Below are positions 19,631 to 29,739 of a stretch of 64,000 nt of DNA, piece after piece. The notes below the pieces were generated by a model. The model saw only the letters and a program-made list of their open reading frames with translations. It had not been told where the DNA came from and searched no databases. This DNA is from Allodiplogaster sudhausi. Lineage: Eukaryota; Nematoda; Chromadorea; Rhabditida; Diplogasteridae. How positions within the stretch are numbered: position 1 is the first letter of the stretch; each line of letters starts with the position of its first letter. Position numbers and translations under genes: made by a program. The stretch lies in the NCBI GenBank assembly GCA_945643635.1, contig CALZFC010000256.1:2942001-3006000 (forward strand), in the 5' to 3' direction.

Positions 19631-19779
19631 TCACCTTCTCTCTTTCATTGTTACATCACGTTCATTCTTGCTCTCAACAGCGGTCACACTTCTCATCTCT
19701 TCTCTTCTTATCTTTGTAACAGTTGTCAAACTTAACACGAGGAAAGCATCTAAGAGAAACTGAGAGAGAACATTGAGAA

Positions 19780-19980
19780 GGGGATGTAGCTCAATGGTAG
19801 AGCGTTCACCTATGAAGCGAAATGATCAAGTTCAAGGCCATTTGGGTCGCAGTGTTTAGGGTTCACTGCTAAGGTGTCTAACATATTCACTCTCGTGTGA
19901 AGTTACTGTTAGTCACTGAACGTCCCCTATATCATTAGCAGATTAGGTGGAAGATCCTGGTTCGACCCCGGGCGTCTCCA
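19780..19980 (+). tRNA. tRNA-like locus with ~130-nt insertion (possible intron) or tRNA pseudogene
   Basis: The 5' part GGGGATGTAGCTCAATGGTA has an acceptor strand and a D arm (GCTC/GAGC) with a good A box (TAGCTCAATGG, 19787-19797). The 3' part has T arm CCTGG-TTCGACC-CCGGG, a perfect B box (GGTTCGACCCC, 19959-19969) and an acceptor strand CGTCTCC pairing with GGGGATG (19780-19786), then A. TTTT (19995-19998) follows as a Pol III stop. Between them TCACC can pair with GGTGG as an anticodon stem around a long insertion. The A-B box distance (~160 bp) is far above normal. Anticodon not assignable; the first half alone would give a CTATGAA loop. It may be a SINE-like relic. Confidence 0.4.
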
Positions 19981-20018
19981 AGAAAAAGGTTTGCTTTTAT
20001 TGATTTTAAGATATGTAA

Positions 20019-20216
20019 ATGGTACAAATGTTTTGTGTCAAATGTAAAGGAATCACTGAATCTACTGATATTGAGAACATTACAACTAAAAATAATCGAA
20101 ATATAATTAAAGGTAAATGTAAGAAGTGTAATGCTAATAAATACAAATTCATTTCTAAAGGAAGTCCTACGGATTTACCTGTAAATTCTAAGGAAGTCCT
20201 ACGTATTCTAAAATAG
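20019..20216 (+). CDS. Small zinc-ribbon protein
   Basis: 65 residues with two CxxC pairs: MFCVKCKGITES near the start and IKGKCKKCNANKYKF at residues ~31-45. The arrangement FCVKC...KG(K)C..C matches small zinc-ribbon proteins seen in large DNA viruses and Polinton-like elements (DUF5679 type). The last ~15 residues (GSPTDLPVNSKEVL) are encoded by an inverted copy of the 33-bp repeat described at 23465, so the original C-terminus may have been overwritten. Role unknown; zinc binding is inferred. Confidence 0.5.
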   Translation: MVQMFCVKCKGITESTDIENITTKNNRNIIKGKCKKCNANKYKFISKGSPTDLPVNSKEVLRILK

Positions 20217-21307
20217 GTGGTAATGCAGAATATGAACAAGATAAGAAGAGAGAAGAAGAAAAGGATCTCGAGAAGCTTTATTATGATCCAAAGAATGGTT
20301 TTTGTGGAATCAATGAATTAGTAAGAAAGTCTAAAAAATCATCAAAAAAGTGAAAGAATTCCTAAATCAACAAGATGTATACACTTTACACAAACCAGCA
20401 CGTAAAAACTTCAAAAGTGAAAGAGTTTATGTACACAAGATTGATGAACAATGGCAATCTGATTTAGTAGAAATGATTCCTTATGCAGACGAAAATGAAG
20501 GTTATAAATATCTTTTGACTATCATCGATTGTTTCAGTAAATATGCTTGGGTCTTGGGATTGAAGAACAAAAGTGGTAAAGAAACAGCTGAAGCAATGGA
20601 AAAAATCTTTACTTTAAGGAAACCAGAAAAAATTCAAACTGATAATGGAAAAGAGTATTACAATAAAGAAATGAACAAACTTTTCAAGTCTTTGAACATT
20701 AATCATTTCTCCACTAATTCCGATAAGAAAGCATCCATAATTGAAAGATTTAATAGAACTCTGAAAGAAAAAAATGTGGAAAATATTTACTTTTAATGGT
20801 AATCATAAATGGATACATATCATTGATGATCTTGTTTCAGGGTACAATAATCATTATCACAGTAGCATTAAAATGACTCCTAAAGATGCATCAAATACAA
20901 AAAAGAGTGAAGAAGTTTATGCAAATCTATTTCCTCCAAATACAGAAAAATCTCAAATTCCCAAGTTCAAAATAGGAGATACTGTAAGAATAACAAAGTA
21001 TAAAACCATTTTCGATAAAGGATATCTTCCGAATTGGAGTACTGAGATATTCAAAATAAACAAAGTTTATCAAACTTCTCCACCAACATATGACTTAGTA
21101 GACTTCGCAGATGAAGAAATCAAAGGAAAATTTTATGAAGAAGAATTGGCAATTTTCAATAATGTTAAACAAGAATATAAAATTGAAACAATTCTTAAAC
21201 GTAGAACAAGAAAAGGTATAAAAGAGATTTTTGTAAAGTGGTTTGGATATCCAGAAAAGTTTAACTCTTGGATTCCTTCATTTTACAATTCACAGGTGAA
21301 TCCGTAG
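20217..21307 (+). pseudogene. Polinton integrase (RVE) with chromodomain, two frameshifts
   Basis: Retroviral-type integrase that would insert the element with 6-bp staggered cuts. The N-terminal part (EYEQDKKREEEKDLEKLYYD, FCGINELVRK) reads to a stop at ~20354. The core continues in the next frame from 20350: first Asp in DEQWQSDLVEM, second in IQTDNGKEYY, Glu in ASIIERFNRT. A second shift near 20785 leads to YNNHYHSSIKMTPKDA and a C-terminal chromodomain-like segment (EIFVKWFGYPEKFNSWIP). Domain content is complete and the DDE triad is present, so only the two single-base shifts break it. The last codons overlap a copy of the 33-bp repeat (21287-21312). Confidence 0.85.
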
Positions 21308-21327
21308 GAGAATCTTTAGTCTTATTA

Positions 21328-22575
21328 TTATATACTTACAACTTTCACTCTATTATCTTTGACTTCAACGATATTTTCACTCATAATTAAAGCATAACAC
21401 TTTGTACTTTGTTGAATATTTTTATTAAATGAGGCCTTAATTGTTACATCAGGTCTAGATTGAATTATTCTATCATTTTGCTTAGAAACATCGAAAACTA
21501 ATAGTGGATAATAGTAATAATATACATCTTCTTCCATGAAAATATAGTCTTTCACTGACTCATAGTAACTATTTCTGAATTCTTTAGCAAAAGTGTATTG
21601 TTGAACAGCATTGAATTTATCGAAATCGAATTTTAAGCATTCATATGGATATCTTTCTGAATTTAATTCAACATAAATTTCTTCGAGTCCACAATTATCA
21701 AACTTACTTGCGTTCTGATAGTTGTTATCTCTAGCACATTGAAATGCTACTACAATGTACTTAATTTTATCATATTTCGTACCTAGTTTCCAAGTAAATT
21801 CACGATTACCATTTGGAATGTTATAACTTTCAAATTGTCTTGAAATGAATGGCATTTGAATAAGTTTACTGCTCTCATGAATATTCATTAATTTATTTTG
21901 CATTTCAAGACTGGGAACAATTTTAGGAATAATCCATTGTATTTTATTAATCATTAATTTAGCAGTAAATTTTGTTGGATCAGAAGAAACAAGTGAATTT
22001 TTATTTTCTGGAGATCTATAGAGTGATAAGTTGTGTTTTCTACCATAAATTACTCGATTATAACACTCTGTGAACCCAAAAATATGACTTAGTGGAATAC
22101 AAAAAGTGATATTACCTTTTCTATTTTTTGTGTATTTATTTATCTTGTATGTAAGAATATCTTTGGTCTCAAGTATCCAACCAAATGTATTCTGCTTATT
22201 CATAGTAGAAGAATAAGTCAGAAGACCTTTCATTAAACTAGCTCTTCCCGGATCAATAATATTCTCAACTTGCATTCCATCAATATTGTAAGAAGCTCTA
22301 TCGAATAGAAACATAGGAGCATTATTTGTCAAAGAAACTTCATCTGTATCAGCTAAAACTGAGTCATCTACTTTACTCAATTTCACTTCTAAGAATAGAT
22401 AGCTTTTATGAAGAAGGAGATACTGATCACATGTTTCAATTATGAAATTTATCTCACTAAGCTGATTTAAATTTGAACCTGAAGTAGGAAAAATGTTTAT
22501 AAGATTTTCTTTTTGAACTGAGGTATCATTCACAACAGGTCTACCAATATCTAAAATTCGATCAAATGATTCCAT
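21328..22575 (-). CDS. Double jelly-roll major capsid-like protein
   Basis: An intact 415-residue ORF, starting MESFDRILDIGRPVVNDTSV. It closely follows the pattern of the double jelly-roll-domain proteins common in arthropod genomes: NNAPMFLFDRASYNIDGMQV, CIPLSHIFGFTE, INKIQWIIPKIVP, LNSERYPYECLKFDFDKFNA and a C-terminal Tyr-rich strand region. Such proteins are homologous to capsid proteins of Polintons, adenoviruses and large DNA viruses and would form the hexagonal capsomers. Length is that of the family and no break is visible, making it the best preserved gene in the element. It is transcribed away from the glycoprotein-like ORF across a 56-bp gap (22576-22631). Confidence 0.8.
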   Translation of the reverse strand: MESFDRILDIGRPVVNDTSVQKENLINIFPTSGSNLNQLSEINFIIETCDQYLLLHKSYLFLEVKLSKVDDSVLADTDEVSLTNNAPMFLFDRASYNIDGMQVENIIDPGRASLMKGLLTYSSTMNKQNTFGWILETKDILTYKINKYTKNRKGNITFCIPLSHIFGFTECYNRVIYGRKHNLSLYRSPENKNSLVSSDPTKFTAKLMINKIQWIIPKIVPSLEMQNKLMNIHESSKLIQMPFISRQFESYNIPNGNREFTWKLGTKYDKIKYIVVAFQCARDNNYQNASKFDNCGLEEIYVELNSERYPYECLKFDFDKFNAVQQYTFAKEFRNSYYESVKDYIFMEEDVYYYYYPLLVFDVSKQNDRIIQSRPDVTIKASFNKNIQQSTKCYALIMSENIVEVKDNRVKVVSI

Positions 22576-22631
22576 TTATAGAGATAAATTTTATTTATAA
22601 GAATTTCTTATAATAATTTTTTGAGTATTAA
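22576..22631. promoter_or_regulatory. Divergent intergenic spacer, AT-rich
   Basis: Only 56 bp separate the start codons of the capsid gene (minus) and the glycoprotein-like gene (plus). The spacer is almost all A/T. A shared bidirectional promoter is inferred from position only. Confidence 0.35.
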
Positions 22632-23339
22632 ATGATGATTATTATTTCAATTTTCATCATACAATTAATTTTTACTGAAAGTAAACCTATTGTATGTACT
22701 GATACTTCTCCTATTCAATATTTCAGATTACCAAAGCTACCAAAATGTAATTACTTATTTAAGAATACAACTAAACTTGTTAGGTATGAAGTATTCAAAC
22801 CAAATATAATTGAGTACATTTCTAATGCACATTTATGTAAGAAACTTGTAAGCGAAGTTTCAATGTACACAGATTTTTCAGGATATGAACATCTTGTAGA
22901 AAAAGAATTAAATAATAAACTCATTTCAATTAATGAATGTAAAGATATGATTTTAAATAAGAAATGTAGCTTCGGAACATTACAAAAAGGAGAGAATAGT
23001 TGGTCAACAAATAATAAAATCGAAGTGGAATATCCAAATAGATTCACAAGTTTGGTTTCACCTAAAAGATTTCTAAAGGAAAACTGTATTATTATTGAAA
23101 CTAAAGTTTATTCCCATTTTGATCAGAAAACTCCTACTAATGTTTTGGCTGATATGAAAGAGTGTGATTATTCTCGAGGATCTTGCGAAATTAAAAGTAA
23201 TGAAGTTATGATTTGGGATGTGAATAAAGATCAAAAATGTAAATTTATTTCATTAGGAAAATTTGATGGAATCATCAGTAATGATTTGTGGATTAATAAT
23301 CAAAATCAAATAGGATTAAGTGTAAAAAATGAAATGTGA
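22632..23339 (+). CDS. Putative secreted/envelope glycoprotein-like protein, N-terminal part
   Basis: 235 residues beginning with a hydrophobic signal-like segment (MMIIISIFIIQLIFTES), then a Cys-bearing ectodomain: IVCTDTSPIQYFRLPKLPKC near the start and later CDYSRGSCEIKSNEVMIWD and QKCKFISLG. About nine cysteines and an N-T-T glycosylation site are present. The layout resembles ectodomains of animal virus envelope proteins (chuvirus-type and related retroelement env), but this is pattern recognition, not proof. The frame ends at TGA 23337-23339; the next ORF begins in another frame with IDCGYNLLITEEGF, which reads like the same domain continuing, so a frameshift probably separates them. 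Not expected to be functional as it stands. Confidence 0.45.
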   Translation: MMIIISIFIIQLIFTESKPIVCTDTSPIQYFRLPKLPKCNYLFKNTTKLVRYEVFKPNIIEYISNAHLCKKLVSEVSMYTDFSGYEHLVEKELNNKLISINECKDMILNKKCSFGTLQKGENSWSTNNKIEVEYPNRFTSLVSPKRFLKENCIIIETKVYSHFDQKTPTNVLADMKECDYSRGSCEIKSNEVMIWDVNKDQKCKFISLGKFDGIISNDLWINNQNQIGLSVKNEM

Positions 23340-26300
23340 TTGATTGTGGATATAATCTATTAATTACTGAAGAAGGCTTTGCTGTAAAAAAAGTTGAACT
23401 AACGACTGAAAGAAGAAAACCAAAATCACTTTCACAAACTGAAACATCTTTATCCATTCCTAAAGAATTCACAGGTAAATCCGTAGGAGATCGTAAAGAA
23501 TTCAAAGGTGAATCCGTAGGAGATCGTAAAGAATTCAAAGGTGAATCCGTAGGAGATCGTAAAGAATTCACTAGTACTTCTAAAGGAAATCCTTTAATAA
23601 GACAAAATTCTCAACTTAATGAAAAAGAGAGACAACAACAAGAAGAATTAAGAAAAAGACAACAAGAAGAATTAAGAAAAATACAACAACAAGAAGAATT
23701 AAGAAAAAGTGATGAAGAATTAAGAAAAATAAGAGAACAATTGATAGAACAATCAGAAAAAGAGCGTTTACAATTTGTAAAAAGAAGAAATGAAGAAAAG
23801 TTTGCAGAAAAAGTAAGAAGAGAGGAAGAAATACAAAGACACAATGCACATGTTGAAGAAAAAATGAAAAGACAAGAAGAATTACTGAAAAGACATGAAG
23901 AGAAAAGGTTAAGACAACAACAAAACTTAATTCCAAATGATAAATCGATAAGAGCTAAAAGATCAATATATTCAACAAAAGAGAAAAGATCAACGTATTC
24001 CGATTTTCAAGCAGCTGGAGAGTTCCAATATCTAGAGAATATTGAAAATAATCAAATACGTCATACAACTGAAATGATGTGCAATATTTTCAATGATCAC
24101 AATGAAATACTTGAAATGTTCATCAGAGAAAATCCTAAAAGATATATTCAAAAACAATTGAATTATTCAGCTATAAGAGTGAAAGTTTTTGACTATACTT
24201 CTATTTCAAGTGTAGTTGAAGTAACTTTTTGTAAAGAAATTGATGAAGATCAGATATCTTATGTTGATTTATCTGATTTCAATAGTAAAGAATTAGGTTC
24301 AGTATTATCACATGGACAAATTCCAATTAAAATAAAAGACTTTGGAAATAAGATATGGTACTACAAAGATGATGTAATTTCCAACAAATTACAACGAAAC
24401 AATCCAATTGATGCAAATGTAACAATTCTCGCAGATGTTAAGAATTACAATCTGAATTTCCTAGATGATAAGATAATATTCCATGAACATATCCTTTTTG
24501 ATATGAAAACTAATTTAGAAGAAGAACTAATTTATTATGATAGAGAATTAATCAATTCAATCAAATTTGAAGATTCAGTATTCGAAGAAAAAAAAATCGA
24601 ACAAAAGTCGAACAGAAAAAATAAAAATTTTGAAGTTGTTGAGGTAAAAAAAATAGAAAACAGAAAGTTTAAAACTTCGGAAGTAGTTTATCAAATAAAA
24701 TTCAGAAATGAACATGTTGATATTGACGAATTGGAAGATATATTCAGAACGATGTTATTAATGATTAATATTGAAGAAAATGATAAATTTGATATAATAA
24801 TTCAACATGAATCCTTAAATGCTCCAATTTCTACGGGACTTCATACGTACTCTAAAACCATTTCACCTTATAAAGTATTTGCTCAACAACTTGGAAACAT
24901 TTTGACATCGAATGAATCTTTAGATTTGAGACAAGCAAATATTAGTGTTAGAACTATAAATATGCCAAGAGGTCAAGGGAGAAATCAGATCTTGAATTTA
25001 TCAAATTCGTTATCTAGTAAAAGTTCCATAACGCAAATACAAAATGATGATGTTTATTGTTTACCAAGAGCAATAGTTGTTGCTCTTACATATTTCTTAA
25101 AAGAAGAAGATATAATTGTTGATTCAGTGAAAAATTTATTCAGTGTTTTAGATTGGAATGAGTTTACAACTTCAGCAATAAAATATATTAGAGATTGTAG
25201 AAAACCACTACAAACAAATTTAGCTTTGAATTTGTTAGAGATGTGTGATATTGAACAAACTAATTTTCTTGGATCATTGGATAACATTAAACAAATGGAA
25301 ACGAAGTTAAATATTCAAATAAATGTGATTTGTGCGGAGAGTTTTAATGATTTAATTTATCATGGAATAGATAAAGATATAAAAATTTATATTTACAAAG
25401 ATAAAAATCATTTTCATGTTATCAATAGTATTAAAGGTTTTTACGGAACTTCTTATTATTGTGATATTCATAAGAAAAAGTATAACAACAAAAATGAATG
25501 TCCGAATTGTAAAAAAGAGCGTTGTCTTTCTTGTTGGAGTAAACATTCAGTTTCAGAATTTGAATGGAAAAATTGCGAGAAATGTTTCAGAAATTTCCCG
25601 AACACTGAATGTTTTAACTATCATGTAGAAAAAGTTTGCAAAATAATTTGGAAATGTAAGAATTGTAGTAAAATTTTCAAATGGAAGGTAATAACACCAG
25701 AAATGCATAAATGTGATCATATTGCTTGTAAAAATTGTAATCAGTACACAAACTCAGATCATGAATGTTACATTCAGAGTAGATCATTGAAGAATAGGTC
25801 AGAAAAATACTTATTCTTTGATTTTGAATGTCATCAATACATGAAAACACATGAAGTAAATCATGTAAATGTATATGATTTCTTGGGAAAAAAATATAAA
25901 TTCGAAAGTGTTGATCAATTTTGTGAATGGTTACTAACAAAAGATCATAAAGGTTTTACTGTTTTTGCACATAATTCCAAAGGTTATGACAGTTATTTTA
26001 TTATGAATTATTTAGTAAGAAATACAATTAAACCCTATACAATTTATAATGGTAGTAAAATTATGTTATTAGAAATCGTGAGTCTAGGAATCAAAATAAA
26101 AGACTCTTTGAATTTAATACCAATACCTCTAAAAGATTTTCCAAAAACATTCGGAATCAAAGAACTTAAAAAAGGATATTTCCCTCATTATTTTAACAAG
26201 CCCCACAATTATGAATATGTAGGAAAACTACCACCAAAAGAAGATTATGGCTATAATAATATGAAAACAAAAGATAGAAAAGAATTTTTAAAATGGTACG

Positions 26301-26449
26301 AAAAGAATGCAGAAGAAAATTATGAATTTCATTTTAAGAAAGAATTAGAAGATTATTGTGATTCTGATGTAAACATTTTAAGAAAAGGCCTTCTCGAATT
26401 GAGAAGCAATTCTTGGAAATTGTTGGAATCGATCCTCTTCAATATTTAA
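23336..26449 (+). pseudogene. Chimeric ORF: glycoprotein-like part, coiled coil, then DNA polymerase B exonuclease half
   Basis: 1037 residues with no stop. Residues 1-35 continue the upstream glycoprotein-like frame. Residues ~43-75 are an 11-residue repeat (EFKGESVGDRK type) and ~95-200 an Arg/Glu/Gln coiled coil. Around 210-350 is Cys-containing ectodomain-like sequence after a basic site (IRAKRS). From ~435 it is protein-primed DNA polymerase B: N-terminal domain (HESLNAPISTGLHTYS, NMPRGQGRNQ), an NDDVYCLPRAIVVAL motif, zinc-binding CxxC pairs (~720-810), exonuclease motifs YLFFDFECHQ (~828), FAHNSKGYDSYF (~884) and YCDSDVNIL (~1013). No membrane anchor lies between the parts, so a deletion probably fused two genes. 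The frame breaks near 26412, where the polymerase half continues in the next ORF. Confidence 0.75.
23465..23574 (+). repeat. 33-bp tandem repeat inside the ORF
   Basis: Three to four units of GAATTCAAAGGTGAATCCGT plus AGGAGATCGTAAA encode EFKGESVGDRK. Related sequence occurs at 21287-21312 (end of integrase, same strand) and, inverted, at 20159-20203 (end of the zinc-ribbon ORF). Confidence 0.9.
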
Positions 26450-28053
26450 CAATTGCTTCTGTGTGTATGTCAATTTACAAACGACATGATATGCCTAGTG
26501 AATCTATTTGTGTTGTAAAAGAAAAACATAATGACAATTTCAGCGAGAAGTCAATTAAATGGTTAGATTTTATGAGTAATCAAAATGATAAAATTGTAAT
26601 ACAACATGCTATGAATATAGGAGAAAAGAAAGTAAATGGGAGAAAAGTAGATGGTTTCCATAAAGCTTCAAACACAATTTACCAATTTCATGGATGTTTT
26701 TTTCATGGATGTCCTAAATGTTATAAAAATACAAACATAAATCATCTCAATAAAATACAAATGGAAGATTTATATAAACAAACTTTGAAATTTTCGGAAG
26801 AATATAAAAAGAATCACAAACTGATTGAGATTTGGGAATGTGAGTTCGATCAGCTGACAAAAACGAAAGAATTCAAACAATTCAAAAGTAGTTACAAAAA
26901 CAAATTTGTTGGAAGATTATTTCCAAGGGATGCATTTTTTGGTGGAAGAACAAATGCAACAAAGCTAATTTATAACTGTAAATCCGGAGAAAGATTGAAA
27001 TATATTGATGTGATATCATTGTATCCAACTGTCCAATATTACGATGATTTTCCTATCGGACATCCAAAGATCATTACGAATGTTGAAGAATTTGATGAAT
27101 CATGGTTCGGTTTAGTGAAGTGTAAGATATTACCACCACAAACGTTATATCATGCAGTTTTACCAAGTAAAATAAAGATGAAAATGAGTGAAAAGTTAGT
27201 TTGTTCCTTATGTTATACTTGTGCAAAAGAACAAATTGAAGAATGTACACATAACGTGGAGGAAAGATCATTCTTAGGTACGTGGTGTACAAATGAAATA
27301 AAAAAAGCTTTACAGAAAGGTTACAAAATTCTTGAAATTTACGAAGTACACAATTTTGAGGAGAAATCTAATGAATTGTTCAAGTCATATATTCAAAGAT
27401 TCATGAAAATTAAACAAGAATCTTCAGGTTTACCTGAAGGATACACTAAAGAACAATACATTCAGGATAATTTTAAACAGCTAGGTATAATTTTAGATTC
27501 AGAAAAAATAGAGAATAATCCAGGAAGAAGAAAATTAGCAAAGTTATGTTTAAATTCATTGTGGGGAAAGTTTGGTCAGAGAAAAAACTTATCAAAAACT
27601 GAGATGATAACTGATGTTAAACGATTTTACGATATATTGTTAGATGAGAGATTATCTGATGTTAAAATCAGAGATTTAACTGAAGAAATGATTGAAATGA
27701 CTTATAGTTTCAAAGATGTATTCATTCGTGATAGCTATAATACTAATGAATATATTGCTGCTTTTACAACAGCAAATGCAAGATTGAGATTGTATGAAAT
27801 GTTGGAGATACTAGGAGAATCAGTAGTTTACTTTGATACAGATAGCATAGTTTACATAGATAATGGTAAAAATACAGTAAAAACTGGAAACAAATTAGGT
27901 GAATGGGAATTCGTGGCAGAATTCGATTATTGGGTTTCAACAGGTCCTAAAAGTTATAGTTATCTAGACGTATTCGTTGATAAAACAGAAAATTTGATTG
28001 AGGATGATTGGAGTGTAAACAGAACAACAAGAAATGAAGGAATTGCTCAATGA
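26413..28053 (+). pseudogene. Protein-primed DNA polymerase B, polymerase domain
   Basis: 546 residues continuing the polymerase from the previous frame (IVGIDPLQYLTIASVCMSIY). Palm motif A: YIDVISLYPTVQYYD at 27001-27045. Motif B: KLCLNSLWGKFGQ at ~27541. Motif C: VYFDTDSIVY at ~27826. A Cys/His cluster (FHGCFFHGCPKCY) lies near the start. Such enzymes replicate Polintons from the ends, using a terminal protein as primer. All catalytic aspartates are present. The frame ends at 28053; the last domain continues in the ORF at 28034, so two frameshifts split the gene. Confidence 0.9.
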
Positions 28054-28366
28054 TTTTGAAATAGTCTCTTTTAAATGTGAAACGAAGAACAAAGGATTTA
28101 CTTTGAATTTTAAGAATTCTCAAATAATAAATCATCAAAGTATGTTGAGAATGGTGAAAAATGGAGAAGTGTTGGAAGTAGTAGACGAAAATAAAATTAC
28201 TAGAGATCCCATAAATAAGACAATTGTAAACAAAAGGCAAGAAAAAAAGTATAAATTTGATTATGACAAAAGAATAATTAAATACATTAATGAAGATTGT
28301 ATTGACACAATTCCTTACGGATACCTTACGTTAACCAAAGACAAAACAGCTTCTGTGAAATCATGA
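28034..28366 (+). pseudogene. DNA polymerase B, C-terminal fragment
   Basis: 110 residues. CETKNKGFTLNFKNSQIINH matches the typical CKVKGFTLNYKNS block near the end of Polinton polymerases. The stop at 28364-28366 lies at the inner boundary of the right TIR. Its last ~50 bp overlap the 3' end of the right protease on the opposite strand, a convergent tail-to-tail overlap. Frameshifted relative to the preceding polymerase ORF. Confidence 0.8.
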
Positions 28367-28763
28367 GATTCAAGCAGTTTTAGAAGTAACAGACAATAAT
28401 ATCCACAATGATGTGTTCCAAATTCTTGAATTTGGAATGTTGAACATTTAACCACATTTCTTTTATCTTTTTCGTCTGCAGAATTTGAATTACCTTTCAG
28501 ATAACTTAAAAGCTCTTGAGGTGGGTCTAATCCGAAAGAATCGAAATAAAAGGTCTTATCTTTTATCTTTTTATAACAAACCAATGAGTACCAGTATTAC
28601 TACTCGAGTCGAGATTTACAATTCCAACTTCTTGCTCTTTTAGATGTTTTGGCAGATTATCACGCATGAAAATGCCTCTAAAGTCTTTTATTTTCAATAT
28701 TTTTTACCATTTCTGTAAGACCTACGTTGGTTAAAGGTGTTAGATCTTTCCGGAATTTTGTCA
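28315..28763 (-). pseudogene. Adenain-like protease, right copy, frameshifted
   Basis: Second copy of the protease, in the right TIR. It has an extra A in the A-run at ~28701 and lacks one G at ~28588, in the HWVCY codons next to the active-site His, so the frame is broken twice. The uninterrupted part (28584-28315) keeps FDSFGLDPP and the Gln-x6-Cys motif. It ends DFTEAVLSLVNVRYP, likely the original C-terminus because it is encoded beyond the TIR boundary. Comparison with the left copy shows which end of each is ancestral. Confidence 0.85.
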
Positions 28764-29159
28764 TTTAATAAGATTGAAATTATTTTAGTTTTTTGAGAGA
28801 ATAGAAAAAGAGCCTATCTTGTTTTGAGAAAGTGGGTAAAAAGGTAAATGTTAGTAAAAAAATCTCGGTTTTGAGAAAGTGGGCAAAATGGAATATTCTC
28901 AGATTTGCCCAAAAATGACATGTTTTGAGTGAGTTAATGCATAAAAACATGTCAGAAATGTACTTTTTTTAGCAATATTGAGAAATCACCCTCTGAGGGT
29001 GAAAAAAGAGTCTAAAAAGGACCAATTTGGAAAGTGCACCCTGCCTTAGATTGAAAAATCGTTACAAAATGGTTATTTTTTTGATCATTTAAACATGAAA
29101 ATGATTAAAAATGTATGTTTTTTAAAAAGGTGAGACGCCGAAGTGCCCCATATACTACT
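28363..29159. repeat. Polinton right terminal inverted repeat
   Basis: About 797 bp and inverse to the left arm. It carries the second protease copy on the minus strand; relative to the left arm that copy has an extra A in an A-run and lacks one G near the active-site His codon. Confidence 0.95.
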
Positions 29160-29165
29160 TTCATG
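29160..29165. repeat. Target-site duplication TTCATG, right
   Basis: Direct copy of 17411-17416, immediately outside the right terminal inverted repeat. Confidence 0.9.
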
Positions 29166-29232
29166 GCTACTCTTTTTTTATTTTTTGCTCATATAAAGTA
29201 GCTTATGATAAGGTGAGGCTTCAGTTCATTAC

Positions 29233-29288
29233 ATTTGAACTCATAGAGAGCGAGAGAGAGAGAGGAGAGAAAGAGAGCGAGAGGGAGA

Positions 29289-29315
<27 letters not shown>
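29233..29315. repeat. (GA)n tract
   Basis: Interrupted GA repeat, ~70 bp to the right of the Polinton. Confidence 0.85.
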
Positions 29316-29321
<6 letters not shown>

Positions 29322-29485
29322 TCAGCGAAAGAAACGAACGAGAAGAGCTAAAAGCACAAATTTCTTTTTTAATGTCGGGACCTCCGTGAAGCGGCCGTGC
29401 TAGTTGATCGCGGAGAACGTGAGTGTTTGCTTGAACTTGTAGTAAACATCTCGTTGGCTTCATTGCACTTCTTTCCTGTATCTAT

Positions 29486-29487
<2 letters not shown>

Positions 29488-29530
<43 letters not shown>

Positions 29531-29548
29531 CCCTCTCTTTCTCTCTCG

Positions 29549-29579
<31 letters not shown>

Positions 29580-29636
29580 CCTCTCTCTCTCTCTCTCTTC
29601 CTCTCTCTCTCTCTCTCTCTCCCTCTCTAGCTCTAA

Positions 29637-29667
<31 letters not shown>

Positions 29668-29675
29668 TCTCCCTC

Positions 29676-29718
<43 letters not shown>

Positions 29719-29733
29719 TCTCTCTCTCTCTCC
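29488..29733. repeat. Long (CT)n tract
   Basis: About 245 bp of almost pure CT with scattered C/T interruptions, one of the longest tracts here. It is inverted with respect to the GA tract 170 bp upstream. ORFs reading Ser-Leu or Arg-Glu repeats through it are not genes. Confidence 0.95.
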
Positions 29734-29739
29734 GCCGCC

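Larger units (their letters stand above)
17417..29159. mobile_element. Polinton/Maverick, complete with TIRs and target duplication
   Basis: An 11,743-bp element begins AGTAGTATATGGGGCACTTC and ends with its reverse complement, with TTCATG duplicated on both sides (17411-17416 and 29160-29165). The 5'-AG...CT-3' ends and 6-bp duplication are the hallmarks of Polintons. Left to right: protease (+), small ORF (-), 70-bp repeats, tRNA-like locus, zinc-ribbon ORF (+), integrase (+), capsid protein (-), glycoprotein-like ORF (+), protein-primed DNA polymerase B (+), second protease (-). The DNA is clearly more AT-rich than its surroundings. A packaging ATPase and a penton-type minor capsid protein were not found. 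Several single-base frameshifts show that the copy is no longer functional. Confidence 0.95.
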
